64,000 nt of DNA from Puffinus mauretanicus (Eukaryota > Chordata > Aves > Procellariiformes > Procellariidae): contig JAJKFH010002198.1 in NCBI GenBank assembly GCA_023333565.1, positions 1,550,001 to 1,614,000 of the forward strand, read 5' to 3'. The notes beneath the pieces are model-generated. The model had not been told where the DNA came from and searched no databases. It saw nothing but the letters and a program-made list of their open reading frames with translations. Positions within the stretch are counted from its first letter, which is position 1, and each line of letters opens with the position of its first letter. This document shows, one piece after another, positions 12,663 through 26,269 of the stretch. The position numbers and the translations under genes are program-made.

Positions 12663-14194
12663 GTAAGTATATTGCCACACCTTCTGGTTTTTCAATTAGA
12701 CTGATAACTATTGGGAAAAGGTCAGTATGAAATAGCGTCAAAGAAAGAGAGACAAGGGAGCTCAGGTGTCATAGAAATAACTAATGAGAGTTTACTTTAA
12801 GTGAGAGGTATGAAGTTCTTTTATTGATGAAAGATGGCTCAGATATTCCATGATACATTTCTGATACACCCAAGAGTCACTGGAAGAGCCTCTGACCAAG
12901 TGGTCTCAAGTTTCACCTTGCATTGGCAGGGAGGCTAACTGGAAATAGGTCTGGGGTTACTGTTTTGATATTTCAAAAGGGCAATCACTGACAAAGCAAG
13001 GGAACTGATCGGCAGAGCTGGCTGGATGAGGAGCTCGGTGCTTGAACAAAGTGAGTCTTAGCTTACTTCGGGTCAGAGGATGTAACACTAGTGGGAATCT
13101 GTCTCTGAATAAGACCAAAATTTGTCAGGAAGGGGCTAGAAAGCAAATAAAACAAAAAGTCCCTCAGAAAGACAAACTACAGCTTATGTAGAGAAGAGGC
13201 GGAGAAAAGGAATGTTCTATCTAACACATCAAATACAGAGATACTGAAAACTGCAGAAAATTGAGTCACATAAGACTTAGTAAAGGAAATTAAGCCAAAT
13301 ACAAATGGTTCTTCGTCCTCTCATATGTTTGTGCATGTGTGTCTACTTATATATGTGTATGTATGCATACACATACAAACACATATAAATATATATTTAT
13401 AAAGAGAACAGGTTAAGAATTTATGTTTGCTGAACAGTAAAAATGGAATACAGACTAAATATAATATAAATAGGAATGAAAAGGAAGAATATTTGTCCTC
13501 ACTTGTCAATAATTTTTCAATAATTATGAGGCAAAAGGAAAATTGGAAAGAGGGAATAAGGGCATGGGAGATGTAAATTACCAGAATACAAGCAGTTTTT
13601 AGTGTGTTCAGCTGAGTCAGACCGATTCATGAATACTGAAGAATTTGGAAAAAAAATTGGGGTTTTTTGGAAAGCAATAAACTTGGGAGTAGTGCCATTT
13701 GATTAGGAAATAATATAAATGTTAACTGTATTTAAAAGAGGAAAAAAGGAATCCCAGCAGCTGCAAGGCCAATAAATATGAACTGAATAGCATGCAGTGT
13801 TTTAAAACAGATTTTAAAGGAACTGATAATTAAAACCATAGGGGTATAAAACATGATCCTTTATGAAAGCAGACGTGCATGGAAGAGGTTGCTTGATTTA
13901 ATTTATTAGCACTTAAAGGAGCCCTAAAAGGAGCTATGTGGAAGTATTAGGGAAGATTGTAGTTTATTTTATTTCAGCTCTTGGTAAGACCTGAGCCACC
14001 CCTCCTTCTTCAGGGGTCCAATTTTAAAAGGCTTGAGCAAACCTATTTTAGCCTGAGCTTATAGCTGACTTCTGAGTGTGTGCACACCTGGTTACCATGG
14101 TTCAGTTGACGCAAGGTAACTTGTTAACTGGGGTAACTTGATCAGGTTTCCTCACCTCCTGACATGACAATGTTTGATGCTTTTGTTTTCCTAG

Positions 14195-14305
14195 TCTATT
14201 AGCTTATACAGAGCAGTATTTGGAATATGATCCTTTTCTTGTGCCCCCTGATCCCTCAAACCCATGGATATCAGATGACACCACTTTCTGGGAACTGGAA
14301 GCAAG
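14195..14305 (+). CDS. RGS7: RGS7 exon: GGL domain, second half with NPW motif
   Basis: One base completes the split Ser codon, then 36 codons follow ([18 protein letters not shown] to FWELEA), ending two bases into the next Ser codon. The acceptor is TTTTGTTTTCCTAG and the donor is CAAG|GTATAT. The PPDPSNPW segment corresponds to the conserved Asn-Pro-Trp/Phe turn of GGL and G-gamma domains that contacts the beta-propeller. Residues after it ([13 protein letters not shown]) form the short connector to the RGS domain. The exon is preceded by a 1,532-bp intron and followed by one of 484 bp. Confidence 0.95.
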
Positions 14306-14789
14306 GTATATAATTTTATTTCTTCTTTTGGGGTAAGGGGGTATAACAGGCTTTTCTTGAACCATGAAGATTTCAGACAGAGGTATTGCAGGAAAATACT
14401 GAAGCAGAAGGGCAATGCAGTATCTTTTTAGTCTTTCGAGCTTTACAGTTTCGTAAAATGGGAAGAGCTATGGATTAATAAGTCTGTGTAAAAAGTTACA
14501 GTTACCAGTTTCTAGGGTTCTGGTGTAGAGAAAAAAGACACCTTTTAAAATCTGGTAACTTTTCCTAGTTGGAAGTCCTTATTCTTCTGTGTAAATGCAT
14601 GCGTATTACCTTCATCCTGTGTAAATACTAACAGCCTGATTGCTCATCTCTGAACATTGCACAGATGTGAGCAATCTGGAAGGTGAGAAATCTGTGGTTG
14701 AACTTTAGGACTTAGTTTAAATTATGAACACAGAATATTAGAATACTGACTATTGCTGATTGTAAGTTCTATTATTTTTTCTTCTGTAG

Positions 14790-14915
14790 CAAAGAGCCAG
14801 GACAGCAGAGGGTGAAACGATGGGGATTTGGCATGGATGAAGCTTTGAAAGACCCTGTGGGAAGAGAGCAGTTTCTCAAATTCCTGGAGTCAGAATTCAG
14901 TTCAGAAAATTTAAG
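14790..14915 (+). CDS. RGS7: RGS7 exon: start of RGS domain
   Basis: The exon encodes [20 protein letters not shown] through [11 protein letters not shown] and two bases of a split Arg codon. The acceptor is TTTTTTCTTCTGTAG and the donor is [29 protein letters not shown] is the characteristic first helix pair of R7 RGS domains. SSENL contains the conserved Glu-Asn of the G-alpha switch-binding loop, which is important for GAP activity. The equivalent residues in mammals read KEPSQQR; here Gly replaces Ser outside the folded domain. Confidence 0.96.
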
Positions 14916-17900
14916 GTAAATGAGAGGGGCTTTATTTTTTAATAGCTTGTAAGATACATTAGGGGTTTTTTTTTTGTCTGATTCTTTTCATTTTTTGACC
15001 CCTTCAAAAATTTTCCTGTGCCTTACCTTTTGGAATCCATTCATGCAGATTGCTGCCTGCTCCCATATTCAGGCTGAGGGAAAGATTGATATAGTTAGCA
15101 GAGACTCACACGAAGCATAGTTTCCCATTTATGTCCAACTTTTGGTCAAACTACCCATGTCAGAGCTTTTCTCCCAGATCATTTTATTAAACAGGTTTAA
15201 AACATTGAGCCATTCAAAGCCTGTTCAGTATATTTTATTAAGTCCAATATTATGAGAACAGTAAAATTAAAAAAGAGAATTTGTTTAAAAATAAATAAGG
15301 TATTTAAAAGTAAAATTCGCTGTTGGTCAGGTTTCTGGGGATCACCGGTGTTTTGAAAATCTCCACTAAGATTCTAGTACTCGTGGATCTGACACAACAG
15401 AAGAAGTGTGACAGCTAGCTCTCAAATTCCTCACTAATTGCAAAATGGGAAGATGCTGCTAGTATATGAAGCTTAAATAAACTTTAAAAAAGAAATTCTG
15501 TATATATACAGAATTACTTTGAAGTGAGGGAGAAAAATTATTTGATTTTAAAAAATGATAGTCCATCCATTGGCTAATAGCATGTTTTGTTTTCGCTATT
15601 CTAAGGAAGTCGTATTTTGGTAAGAATTATTTCAGAGGGATTGATAACAGCCTGTCTATAGATAAGTCAAACTGTACATAGTACAAAAGCATGTACAACA
15701 TATTTTTCTCTTTATTCCACCTTCTTCTCAGATGTCATCTGTATTAACTTCCCATTCACCAATAGCATAAGGAGTATAAAATCCTATTTGCACACATTCT
15801 AAAACTCAGAAAAATCCTAAACTACTTTTTTTCTATGCCAGTTCTCACTCCAAAGTGGTGCAGCATAGCCATTCATATTAGAGTTACATTTATGTAGAAT
15901 CTTACAAGAGCCGTTTAGCATTCTGTGGTGTTGATTCATAAATGCTGAGTAGTTGCACAGACCTCCTTGTTGTTAATTTAAGTTTGTCAGCAGAATAATT
16001 GGAAATGGACTTCTCTAAGTTGCTGACCATGTTCATATTCAAGCATTGAATTTTGCATCACAAATGTATATTAGATACTCTAGACCTTATGATATTTTCC
16101 AACTGATTTATTTGCTTTTACTCCCATGGAAATATGGCCTGACCTGTGTGTGTATGTTGATAACTTCATTAGTGACAGATACAATTTTTCTTTCTTTTAA
16201 TTAAAAAATCCAAGTGGTAAAATGAAATTTTTAAAATCAGAATAATACCAAGAAAAGGAAAGGTAATTTTTTTTCCATTTAAAAAGCATCCTGGTCGTTC
16301 CTTATGCAGAGCAGCTGTTCAAACATGAATCTAGCCAGCCCAGTGTGTGCTGCAGTTTCTATGCTTTTCTGTGATTAATTTGTCTCTCTGCCAACCAGAC
16401 TGTTACCTGCATAATCCCTAGCTCTTTCTTCTAATCCTGTTTACAACACTAACCACAGGAAAACTGCAAGTGACTGATCCAGAAAAATTCCCTAGAGAAA
16501 TTTGTTCAGAGCTGATTCCTTGACATGCCATCTACTCTTCTGTCTCTCTCTCTAGATTCTTATATTGGCATTATTAAAAGGAATATCTGAGCAACAGTGA
16601 ATATGAGCTTAAAGGCTGTCCCTGGGAAGGATCAGGCAGGGGATCAAACTTGCACTGAAAAGGTGCTTTCTGTGATGATTAACTGAAGGAAAACTGTCTT
16701 ACAAGCTCAGAATTATGTTTATGAATTCTCAAACTATGGGGAAATTAATCCACTGTTAGGCTCACACAGTAAAGTCAGGTGAGAAAGCATGAATTTGTAA
16801 AGCTTGTTGTGTAGGGGAGTCAAAATGTTATAGACCTCAGTAACAGAAATGAAAAGCATTACTGCTGAATAAACCTTAAATTTAAAAGACCACCAATTTC
16901 TTTGCTCACTTGTTAACCCCACTGTGGCAATTTGGTTGTTTGGGGTGGGGTTTTGGATTTGACAGCCACCTTGAGAAAAAGATTTATTTCCATCCACATC
17001 TTCCCACTGCAACAAAGTGAACTCAAGTCAGTAGCTGGCTCTTCTACTTTTACAGATCCAATCATGATAAAATTTACAACAAGCACCATCAAACCTACAG
17101 TGGGATAGACAGCTGGGACCCTGGGTTCAAGCTAGCAAGTGCGGTACACAGGATACAGCAGGGGACTGCAGACACTACAGAGAGATTCAGTATTAGTTGA
17201 TTAGAAGTCTTATACCTCGCTTTGGTGAAAGAAATGTGAATGATAAGTCTACCAGATACACCTTTTCTATTCAAGTGTGATTACCTTATGTAGCTAAAAG
17301 TCCCAGTGTTACTGTTTCATTAACTTGGACTGAGAGTGTGTAAGCTGGCTGAGAATCTCATTCTTAGTGGATATAGATCCTGTTTTAAGAAACAGAACAA
17401 GGATGAAGAAACTTGAGCCATGAGTTAAAACTAAGAACTGTGCAATAATTAGGAATGCAACCAGGTTTCACCTTCTTACTCTCTACCTCTGTGCTTTTTT
17501 TCTTTGCCTGTAAATTGGGATTAATAGTATTTCACTCTCCAAAGGGGTGTTGTAAAGGATAGCAAAGGAATAAAACTGTCTAAGCAGTTCTGTCAGTGTG
17601 GTAGCTTCATCACAGTGTGATTGCAGTTTGCTAACACACACAGGTTGGATTTTGCATTCACCTAATGCAGGCTATGACTTGTAATCTCTCGTTACCATGC
17701 AGATATTTTGGAGGGATCACTTTGCATGCTGCTCACTACATAGAACAAATAGCTAAAGTAACATATGATTTGGATCATAGATTTATAAAATTCCCACTGC
17801 CTATTACAAAAATGGTGACCATTGTTTAAAATTCACAAGACTTACGTTTGAGTGTGATCCAATACTACTGAGCTTGGTCACAAGGCTGTCCAAGCACTGA

Positions 17901-20900
17901 AAAAAGACTTTTCAAAGAGAGTGAGATAGTGAAATGAACCTTACTGCAACATGGCACCTGGAGACCTAATTTCTTTCACCCCTGTGGAAAAACCCCATTC
18001 CTCTCCATGTTCTTCCTTTGTCTGTAGTGCTGCAGAATTCTTCGGAAACTTAATATTCATATGCTGACTGTATGTTTGCTCCCAAGTGGTTGTTCTGCAG
18101 CCTGTAAAGATCTAAATGGTTTCAGGCCTGCCAATCTGAAAGCCTGTCCAAGTCATTATGCAGTATTGCAGTAGGTGTGAGCTCCAAGGCAGTGCTAAGA
18201 CTGCAAAAGCCTCCTCGGTTAGTGAAGGGAGAGTGGTGACAGGACATCTTCCATGATGCACAGAAGGAAAAGCCACTGGACCCCTTGCCCTTTCCTTTGA
18301 TCCTCGTTTATTAGCTTCCATAATGTGTGAGTAAATAGGGAAAAGGGACTTTGAGTTCTGGTTGTCCAGAAAAAGAGAGGGATTGAGGAGTTAGCTAGAT
18401 TTAGACGTTTTCTCTCGGTAAATTTTCTCTGACCACCCCCCTGCAAGCTGAGATTTTGTGAGGTGTTTATTTCAGACTCGTCCATTTAAGTCGTTGTAGA
18501 AATGTTCTGTATTGGAGATAGAGGCTTCAATTATGTCCTGTAGAAAAAAAAAATAAAAACCCACATATACACTACTAAAAATTTGCAGTGTTGCCTACAA
18601 CCTGTTTCAGTCATAGTGCTTAATTTTATGTTTAACTTACTTCAGTGTTCTGATTATTCTCTTAATAACACCGTAACAGTGCTTTTACTAGAGAAGAGGG
18701 AGAAAGGTGCAAGAAGTTGAGTTTTCTTTTTAATCCAGCCTATTTCACTTTTTTGCTCTTTATTATTGATCACCACTCCTGTTGACTTTAAATGTAAGAC
18801 ATTTCTGTCTTCACTGATGGTGGAGGAGAGAGTTCTGCATGTTACAAAGTATGAAGATTGATTAACTGTCCTTGATGTCCGTCCTGCAAGTCTGAACAGA
18901 AGTGTTGGTAATGACACTTTCCCACACAGTATGGGCACTGGTAATGTTTATCCTTCACACTGTTGATTATGAGACCCTGTTTTGGTGCTAATAACTTGAC
19001 CAAAATTTAATCCTCAAGGCTGAAATTGCCTGTGCTTTATTTCTCATTCAGACTCAAGCTTAAACTCCAAGTCCCAGCGATGTTGTTATTTCTGCAGATT
19101 AGGTGAGAAGAACCAGTTGCAAGATTTAATGGTTTTCACTGTCATTTTGTTGAAGACCTTCAGCACTACTATGTCTTGAAGATTGAAGTGGTACTGGGTG
19201 AGAAGGTGAACTCTAGGAATCAGAGAGTAGTCTTTCCTGCCCCTAGAAAAACTTTAGCTGATTTTCTCCATGGAGTTTGTTAAGGTTTTTGTTTGCTTTT
19301 GCTGAAAACGCTGAAAGGTCTGTCCTCCGACAGTTGTGTCACATGCACTGGGTGCAAAGCCCATGTACTTCCCACTTCAATACCTCCACACTCTGCCTAA
19401 ACCTCACACATTTTGTGGAGACTCACTGCAGCCTTTCTCTCACTCCATGTTCCTATGTCCTAAATTTAACTGATTAACTTGATGTGGGATCTGCTAATGG
19501 CTGCATCTGACATTTAGGTCAGTTAATGGGACAGCAGCCATGTTGCAGCTGTGCTATTTATCTGGCAAGGCCATGCTTACTTTGAAAGTAATCCAGCTGG
19601 AGGATATAATCCCCAGATGTCTTGCAACATGTGTCTTACAATGTCATGTGTCTGGATGTACGGCTATACACTCTCACTCAGCTATACGTCTGGCATGTGA
19701 CCCAACATGTGGCAGTCCAAATGCTGGGACAGAAGACAGCAGTGGGATTTACACCCAACTACTCAGGTCTCTGTTCAAATGGTCCTGAGCATCTTCTAGA
19801 GAGGGTCTCCGTGGCAAAAGCAAACGTCCACCAACAGGAGATAGAGAGTTTCATCCAAGGGCAGAGAGACTGAGCTCTAGTTCCTTCCACGAAGTAGCAC
19901 TAAGTATATCTGTGTATATCATTGTCCAGAAAATGCAGTTGAGTTCCCCTTCTCCCCTCTCCTGCCCTTGTACATACTTACTGTTGCACACTGCGTGCTG
20001 TTTGAGTCTTCCCTTGTTCTGGTCACAGCTCATGAGGCAGAGAGCTGTAAAAGGGGAAGGGAGCTCTTTTGATTTGAGGTCTTGCAGACCTGTGCTGAAG
20101 TCTTGCAGACTCCATTTCAACTTCTTCTGTGCTATTGGTTGCCATGGGATATTTGGAGAAGTTATTTTTGAAAATGCAAGAGGTGGCAGCCTTATTTTTG
20201 GCATTTCCTAACTTTGCATATTTGACTTTAACTCTCTGAGGGAGGAGGGCAGGCATTTTTTCTTGAAAGATCAGTAAGTAGATTAAAATGTTAAAATGTG
20301 TGTTGGCTGTGAAGTAAGCACCCTAGACATAACATACTGCAGAAATCAGCATTTTCTTCCCACTTCTACAGAGGTTTCTATATTTAGAACCTCACATTTT
20401 TAATAGGATTTTTGAATGCTAATGTTAGAAGGGTAAAATAAAATTAATCTATCAAAGAGCTGGTATTCAACCTGTAAGGATGTGTCTATACAACCTGCCT
20501 ATTTTATGCTGGAAGCTGAATGTTTCCTCAAAGAAGTTAAATTTATCTCCCATTTATTTCCCCATAATTGAGTATAACGTACTATATGGAAAGAGTTTAC
20601 TTGCAAAAGAAAATAGTATCCTAAGGCATGTTTGTTGTGACTTCCAAAAGTATTGGCAGTGATATAATGGAATAAACAAGAACGTGACAGCTTTGAGCTA
20701 GAGCCTCAGGATGTCTGCAGGGTGATAGAAAATGTGTGTTTACAAAGAACATCCTTCCCTTGCATTTTTCTATTCTTTACCTGACTTCAGTACACATGAG
20801 TAATCAGTCAATCCCAGAAGATGCATTTGAAGGGGTTAGCACTACAGGATATACACTTTTAAATGCAAATATCAAAAGCAGTTTAAGGAAACCAAAGTCG

Positions 20901-22676
20901 GTTGCCCAAATTTGACAGAGTGAGCTGAATAAGAGTTTGTGAGCTGTGCAGTTTTTAAACTTGAGTTATGAGGCCTCTATTCTTACTGCATTGCCATCAG
21001 ATTCTCAGGATACATCCCCAGGCTCTGTGCAGATCTATGTTCAATTCACATTGCAGTTCATAGAGATAAGTGATGCTACCCAAAATTTTTGAAACTGAAG
21101 TTCTTCTGTTGGCACAGACTTCCTTTGTGACCTTGGAGAAACCACTGTACATTATTAATATATTTGCCAAACTGGGACAATATTACTTCTCTGTCTCTTG
21201 GAGAATCTTAAGGGATCAATAGACAGAAAAATTGTGCTTAGATACTATGGAAATCGAAATAGTCATCTCAGTAGAGTGAAGCTGACCATAACGGCTTGTG
21301 AGCAATGAGCCTGAGCTCCTTCCACCTGTGCTACACAGGAGTTTCAAAACAGGACTATGAAGGACTAATTGCTTTCTGGAAGGTAAATCATCTCAAGTGA
21401 AGAATGTCTTATAGGAGGAATACTGTATGCTTTACTATGCTTTACTATCCTCTCTTAAGGGTTGTTGCAATAGCTATATTAGAAGTTGGATTGAGGGTGT
21501 TACCATTTTGTTTTCTTGGGGCGGTCTGAGTACAGTTCCACTGTTACTCCCCCCTATCCCATCCCTGTTTAACTAAGCTAAGAGAACTCAGTTTGATCTC
21601 ACAGTGTGAGCAGGGTGGAACCACATTTTAAAGGTGCACCCAAATTATTTGTCAGTCTTGTAAAATCCAACTTATTTCACAGTTAACTCACTTCAAGGTT
21701 CAGCTTATCTGTTTCATAGGATCAGCGGTGTCAAAACAATAATGAAAAGTTGTGATGGTATATATTGCATTTTTTAACAAAGTCAAACTTTAGTTGAGCT
21801 CTCGCAGGGGGTGGGGGCAGAACTAAATGATCTGCATCATGTCTAAGCATGGGATCCTAGGTTAATTTAGTATTATTTTGTGCAGTGAGAGAGTCTGAAC
21901 ACCCATAGAAGAAATAATGATAAAATAACCATAGTAGCAAATGAAAAGTGATTATCAAAGCTTATAGCTAGCTAGCTGTGATCACAAAGTGCTCAAGATC
22001 TTTTTAGTGATCCTGCTCCAGACTGAGTGAGAAGCATACAATGAACTGGCCTGCACTGTATGTGGCTGCCTGATGTTGAGTCGCTCAGCAGCAGAAAAGA
22101 GAGATTGGGTACTTCCATTCAGCATTTTAGTAAAAATATGCATAGAAATGCAATACTGAAGAAAGAAATTAGATTATAGCGAGCAAAACAAATGCTTTTC
22201 CAGTTTATGCATGATTTGTGGAGTAATAGTAACAAAATTACAGTTTATACTTTAGCAGGACTCAGAGATTCATGTAGATAGCAAGAACATAAGTTCTTAT
22301 TGGCTTTTGAAGGAATGTCAAAAAGCATGAGGCTTATAAGCAATATAGGCCCTTGTGGTTCAGGTGAAATGGAATCTCAGTTTAATTCCAGTTAAATGGA
22401 AACCTTCCCGTAAGCAAGTTACCCATACATAAGTAATGAAGGATTTTCCACCCGTCTCATGAAAAGGCTCGTAGTAATTGCTTCTTAGGGTAGATTGATT
22501 GCCTGAGACAGTATATCAGAATGCTGATCCCAACACAAAATCACAGATTTTTCTTATTTTAGCATGTTTTAGATGAAAACTTCAGTTACTTCATTTTTTG
22601 AAGAGTAAAGAAGAGTGTGAGCACTTCATTAATGACTATACTGAATTGGAGGTCAAGATACTATGTTATGCCATAG
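14916..22676. other. RGS7: RGS7 intron, 7,761 bp
   Basis: The second longest intron in the window lies inside the RGS domain coding sequence, splitting an Arg codon. It is AT-rich and appears free of recent mobile elements. Small features are a CTCTCTCTCT run near 16540-16554 and a perfect 10-bp tandem duplication at 21426-21445. The open frames near 19540-20256 on both strands show no similarity or splice context that would make them genes. Confidence 0.65.
21426..21445. repeat. Perfect 10-bp tandem duplication
   Basis: TATGCTTTAC occurs twice in direct succession within the long RGS7 intron, followed by a partial third copy (TAT). It is probably slippage, with no function implied. Confidence 0.8.
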
Positions 22677-22863
22677 GTTCTGGTTAGCAGTAGAAGACCT
22701 GAAGAAGAGGCCTATCCGTGAAGTTCCTGCTCGCGTCCAAGAAATTTGGCAAGAATTTCTTGCTCCAGGTGCACCCAGCGCTATCAATCTAGATTCAAAA
22801 AGTTATGACAAAACCACGCAGAATGTAAAGGACCCTGGAAGATACACATTTGAAGATGCTCAG
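22677..22863 (+). CDS. RGS7: RGS7 exon: central RGS domain
   Basis: The largest exon in the window (187 bp). It completes the Arg codon and gives 62 codons, [20 protein letters not shown] to [10 protein letters not shown], ending in phase 0. The acceptor TTATGCCATAG is poor in pyrimidines, and the donor is CAG|GTCAGT. It covers helices of the RGS box, including the FWLAVEDL core and the [12 protein letters not shown] loop that contacts G-alpha switch regions. Identity to RGS7 of other vertebrates is nearly complete, with REVPARV and VKDPGRY as conservative differences. The frame reads on into the intron to a stop at about 22933-22935, so intron retention would truncate the RGS domain. Confidence 0.96.
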
Positions 22864-25800
22864 GTCAGTTTGCAATTCTGTTTAGGGATATTTGAAGTAG
22901 AATATTGGCAAGTGAAATCTATATACATAAAATAAGATATATTTGAGACTTAAATGGTAATGCTCTGTTTCCTAAAATGCCATTTTGGCAATGCAAATAG
23001 GTAACACTCTTTCATGATGCCTATGAATTACTAAAACTCTTAATGAAACTTCTGTGCGTGGTATAGAGTCTTCAAGTGGGCTTCAAATAGAGCAAGCATA
23101 TAGTGCAGTGAAAGTGGTATTTTCATCTTCCTGTTTTCTTAAGTTTCCAGTTCAGTTACATTAAGAGAAAAGCTTCACACACACACACATGTTGATTTCT
23201 AGTTCTCAAGATCTGTCTCTGAAAGACTTCCCTTGATACAGGCTCAATGTCTGTTCTCTCAATGCATGTCCAAAAGTAGTGTTATCATTTATAGGAGTCA
23301 TAGGTTCCCATCATGAAAAGAATATGTCCCATGTGGGAAATAACATTTTGTAACAGCTTGTGCAGAAGTATCATATTTCACGGATGTTGTATATTCTATA
23401 CCTTATTAAACTACTATCTACAGAACATTAGGCAAAGATCCTAAGGATCTGCTCTTCAACAATCAATGTTACAGTGGTAAAGAACAGTCTATAAATGTCT
23501 TATTTGGCTTTTGGGGGTCTGATTTAGTCACAATTTGAATACCATTATCAAAAGATACTTTTGACCAGAGCTAGATTTGTGAAAATACTTATATTTTTGA
23601 GATTGGAAGTAAAAGCTGAAAAAACCAAAACGGTAAAATACAAATCTCACTTTTCCTCAGAAGGAAAAACAATTACTTCTGTATTAAATGTGACACTTCA
23701 TGTGACTTATAACTTAATATTTCATCTTTGCAGACTTCTGAGAAAAGTAATATGAAAGAATTGGATTCACAGTAAAAATAGTAGAACCAGTACCATCCTC
23801 CCTTTTTCATCAGCAGCCCAGCGATGAAAATTTAATTATTAATGCAAAGTGAAACAGTGTCAAAAGGAGAGATTGAGATCACATCCCTGCAGAATTTCCT
23901 ACAGCTTGATTATTAGGTCATAATCTTGGGAGTCAGGAGATGCTGCTGCAAGTCCCACAAAGGAGAGAAGGGAATTGAATTGGGGCTTTCTACTTTTTGG
24001 GAAAGTGCCTCTGCCCTAAATAGGAGGGGGAATAATTCTACCATCTTTTCATTGTGCTGTTATGAGAATAGCAACCTATGATGCAACAATAAAGTTTTCA
24101 TTAGACACTATATCATACACACTGCTTTGAAGTACTCTGCATTAAGCCAAACACACAGTTTTTGCTTGCATCTGCTGACCCCCTGGAGATTTAGGAATGC
24201 AGTGTATAGCAAAGACATAAGTTACACAAATAAACAATCTAGCAAGATTAAAGTTTTTTTAAAAATATGTCTTTGCAGTTGAGTCAACAAAGGACAATTA
24301 AATTCCTTGCCAGTATCCAATTTTTTTTTGTAAAAATAGGTGTAAAATTTCAACATCATTTTACTTCCAGATCTCTCTCTCTTTTTTTTTTTTTTTTTCC
24401 CCTTCATTTATGGAAGATGTGGAGTATTCAGTCTTTATGCAAGCAGGACTTTTCCTCCTGTCAGACCTCTGGTTATTTGATCCAGTTCAGCATACAGCTT
24501 GAACCTGGAAGCCTCCATTTCTCTGGGAAAAGGGGGCAGACTGTACCTGCCGTGTTCTGACCTGAAGTTTTAGGACCTTTACAGAGTGCCCCACCTGAAG
24601 TGGCAGGGTTTTGTCAGGAGTAGGGCTCTGCCTCTGCAACAGGCTCTTTATGGCCTGCCAGTTGGGAAAGAGACCACTTCCAAGTCATTCTGGCAGTTGG
24701 CTGGTCATTTAATTGTGGTTAAAAATGTTTTGAAAAGCATTTCTGGACTTGCAAGATGGCATCCCAGAACTCCGCATCAAATGAGAGTGATACATAAGTA
24801 AAAATAGACCAATTGTGCTAAAAAACATCCAGCCTCAATTCCTGACTACTATGTATATTAACAGTACTAATACAGCCTAATTTATTCTTGCTTTTACAGG
24901 CTTGGTTTTTACACAGAAATAACATTTTAATGCCCATCACCATTGATATGTACAACAGGAGCAGAGTCCTTTCTGCTCTCTGTTGACTGCATTGGCTGCT
25001 TTCGTAGAAACTGAGTGGAACAAAAACTCCCCAAATAAACCAGCCTAAGTTCTGAATATACACCAGAATTTCTCTGCTTAGTGCAAGAAATACAACGAAA
25101 GGCCCTTAGAATCATTCTCTAGAGTTTCTAATACAACAAAAATTAAAAATCAGCTTTAATTTTACCTTGCCGTAATTTTCAAGCAAGGTGGGTTTTTTTT
25201 CTGTTCACTAATTTTATGCAGTACCAGGCTGACAAACAGTTTGTTTGTTGTTTCCTGATTGCTGTGCTACAAGGTTCCTATAGTAAAAGGGTTCGAGTAA
25301 AAAATAAAACAAAAATAGCTAACATAATTCAGTGGGTTTTTTAAAAATATTTTTTGGGAGAGTATTTTCTGTTGTGATTTCTTTTTCTACAAATCCCTTT
25401 CCTAACATTATAACTAGAACCAGGATTATAAAGTGTCCTACATCATAGATTTTTAGATTTTCATATTTTGCAGAAATGAGAATGCTCCAAAAAGAAAAAC
25501 TCTATAAACTGCCTGTGTCATTTGTTTTCTGGATAAGGGTTTCCAAATTTTCATATGCCTCGAAGAATAAATATCTTGGAAATTAGATAAGCCTGGAACA
25601 GTTTTTCAATTTCCATATGTATTTTTCTTTTTATATTGTCAGCTAGATAGCAGAATAAACATCTGTCATAGGATGATTTCAAGAGTAGCCAGGGGATATC
25701 CTCCCTAACTTAAGCACTTATTTGTAGTGCTGAATTAGAAACCTAGTACCTTTTTCCAGCCTATGAAGTCAGAAAAGCATCTCCAGAAACTAATTCAGAA

Positions 25801-26179
25801 AATCTGATGAGGAAGGATCCACAACTCCCGATTTAGTCACCTAGCTAAACTGACTAATGCAAGGGAGGTTTGAAACTGGGCCTTAAGCTAGGACTCAGTT
25901 GTAAATTCTTAGAAAAATAATTCCATAGTGGAAATAGGGACTATAAATTAAAGAAAGGTGCGTTGTGTTCTTTATACATAAGAAATAGGTGGGATTTCTG
26001 CTTTAAGAGTAGACAGCAACTCACCCTTAGCTTCAGAACTGTGACCTACTACTCCGTAAGACTTCCTATTCAAAATAGTGCTAGCTGGTATACATTCCAC
26101 AACTAAAACATATACGACTGCCTCCCATTTTACTTACGTCTTCTTTTATGGGAGTAACAGCTCCTTCTTTTCCTTTCAG
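22864..26179. other. RGS7: RGS7 intron, 3,316 bp
   Basis: Unique AT-rich intron. It contains a short CA run at about 23177-23189 and a pyrimidine tract with 17 T at 24382-24398. No exon or mobile element was recognised. The 24267-24560 frame crosses the T run and is a chance frame. Confidence 0.6.
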
Positions 26180-26269
26180 GAGCACATTTACAAACTGATG
26201 AAAAGTGATTCTTATCCTCGTTTTATACGATCCAGTGCCTACCAGGAGCTGCTACAGGCCAAGAAAAAG
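26180..26269 (+). CDS. RGS7: RGS7 exon: end of RGS domain
   Basis: Thirty codons in phase 0 at both ends, [20 protein letters not shown] then [10 protein letters not shown]. The acceptor CTTTTCCTTTCAG is strong and the donor is AAG|GTATTG. The [17 protein letters not shown] helix is the conserved last part of the RGS box, including the Arg that helps fix the G-alpha switch loop. The lysine-rich end (AKKK) marks the domain boundary, after which the alternative C-termini begin. The region 5' of the acceptor is open in the same frame, but it is not conserved coding sequence. Confidence 0.96.
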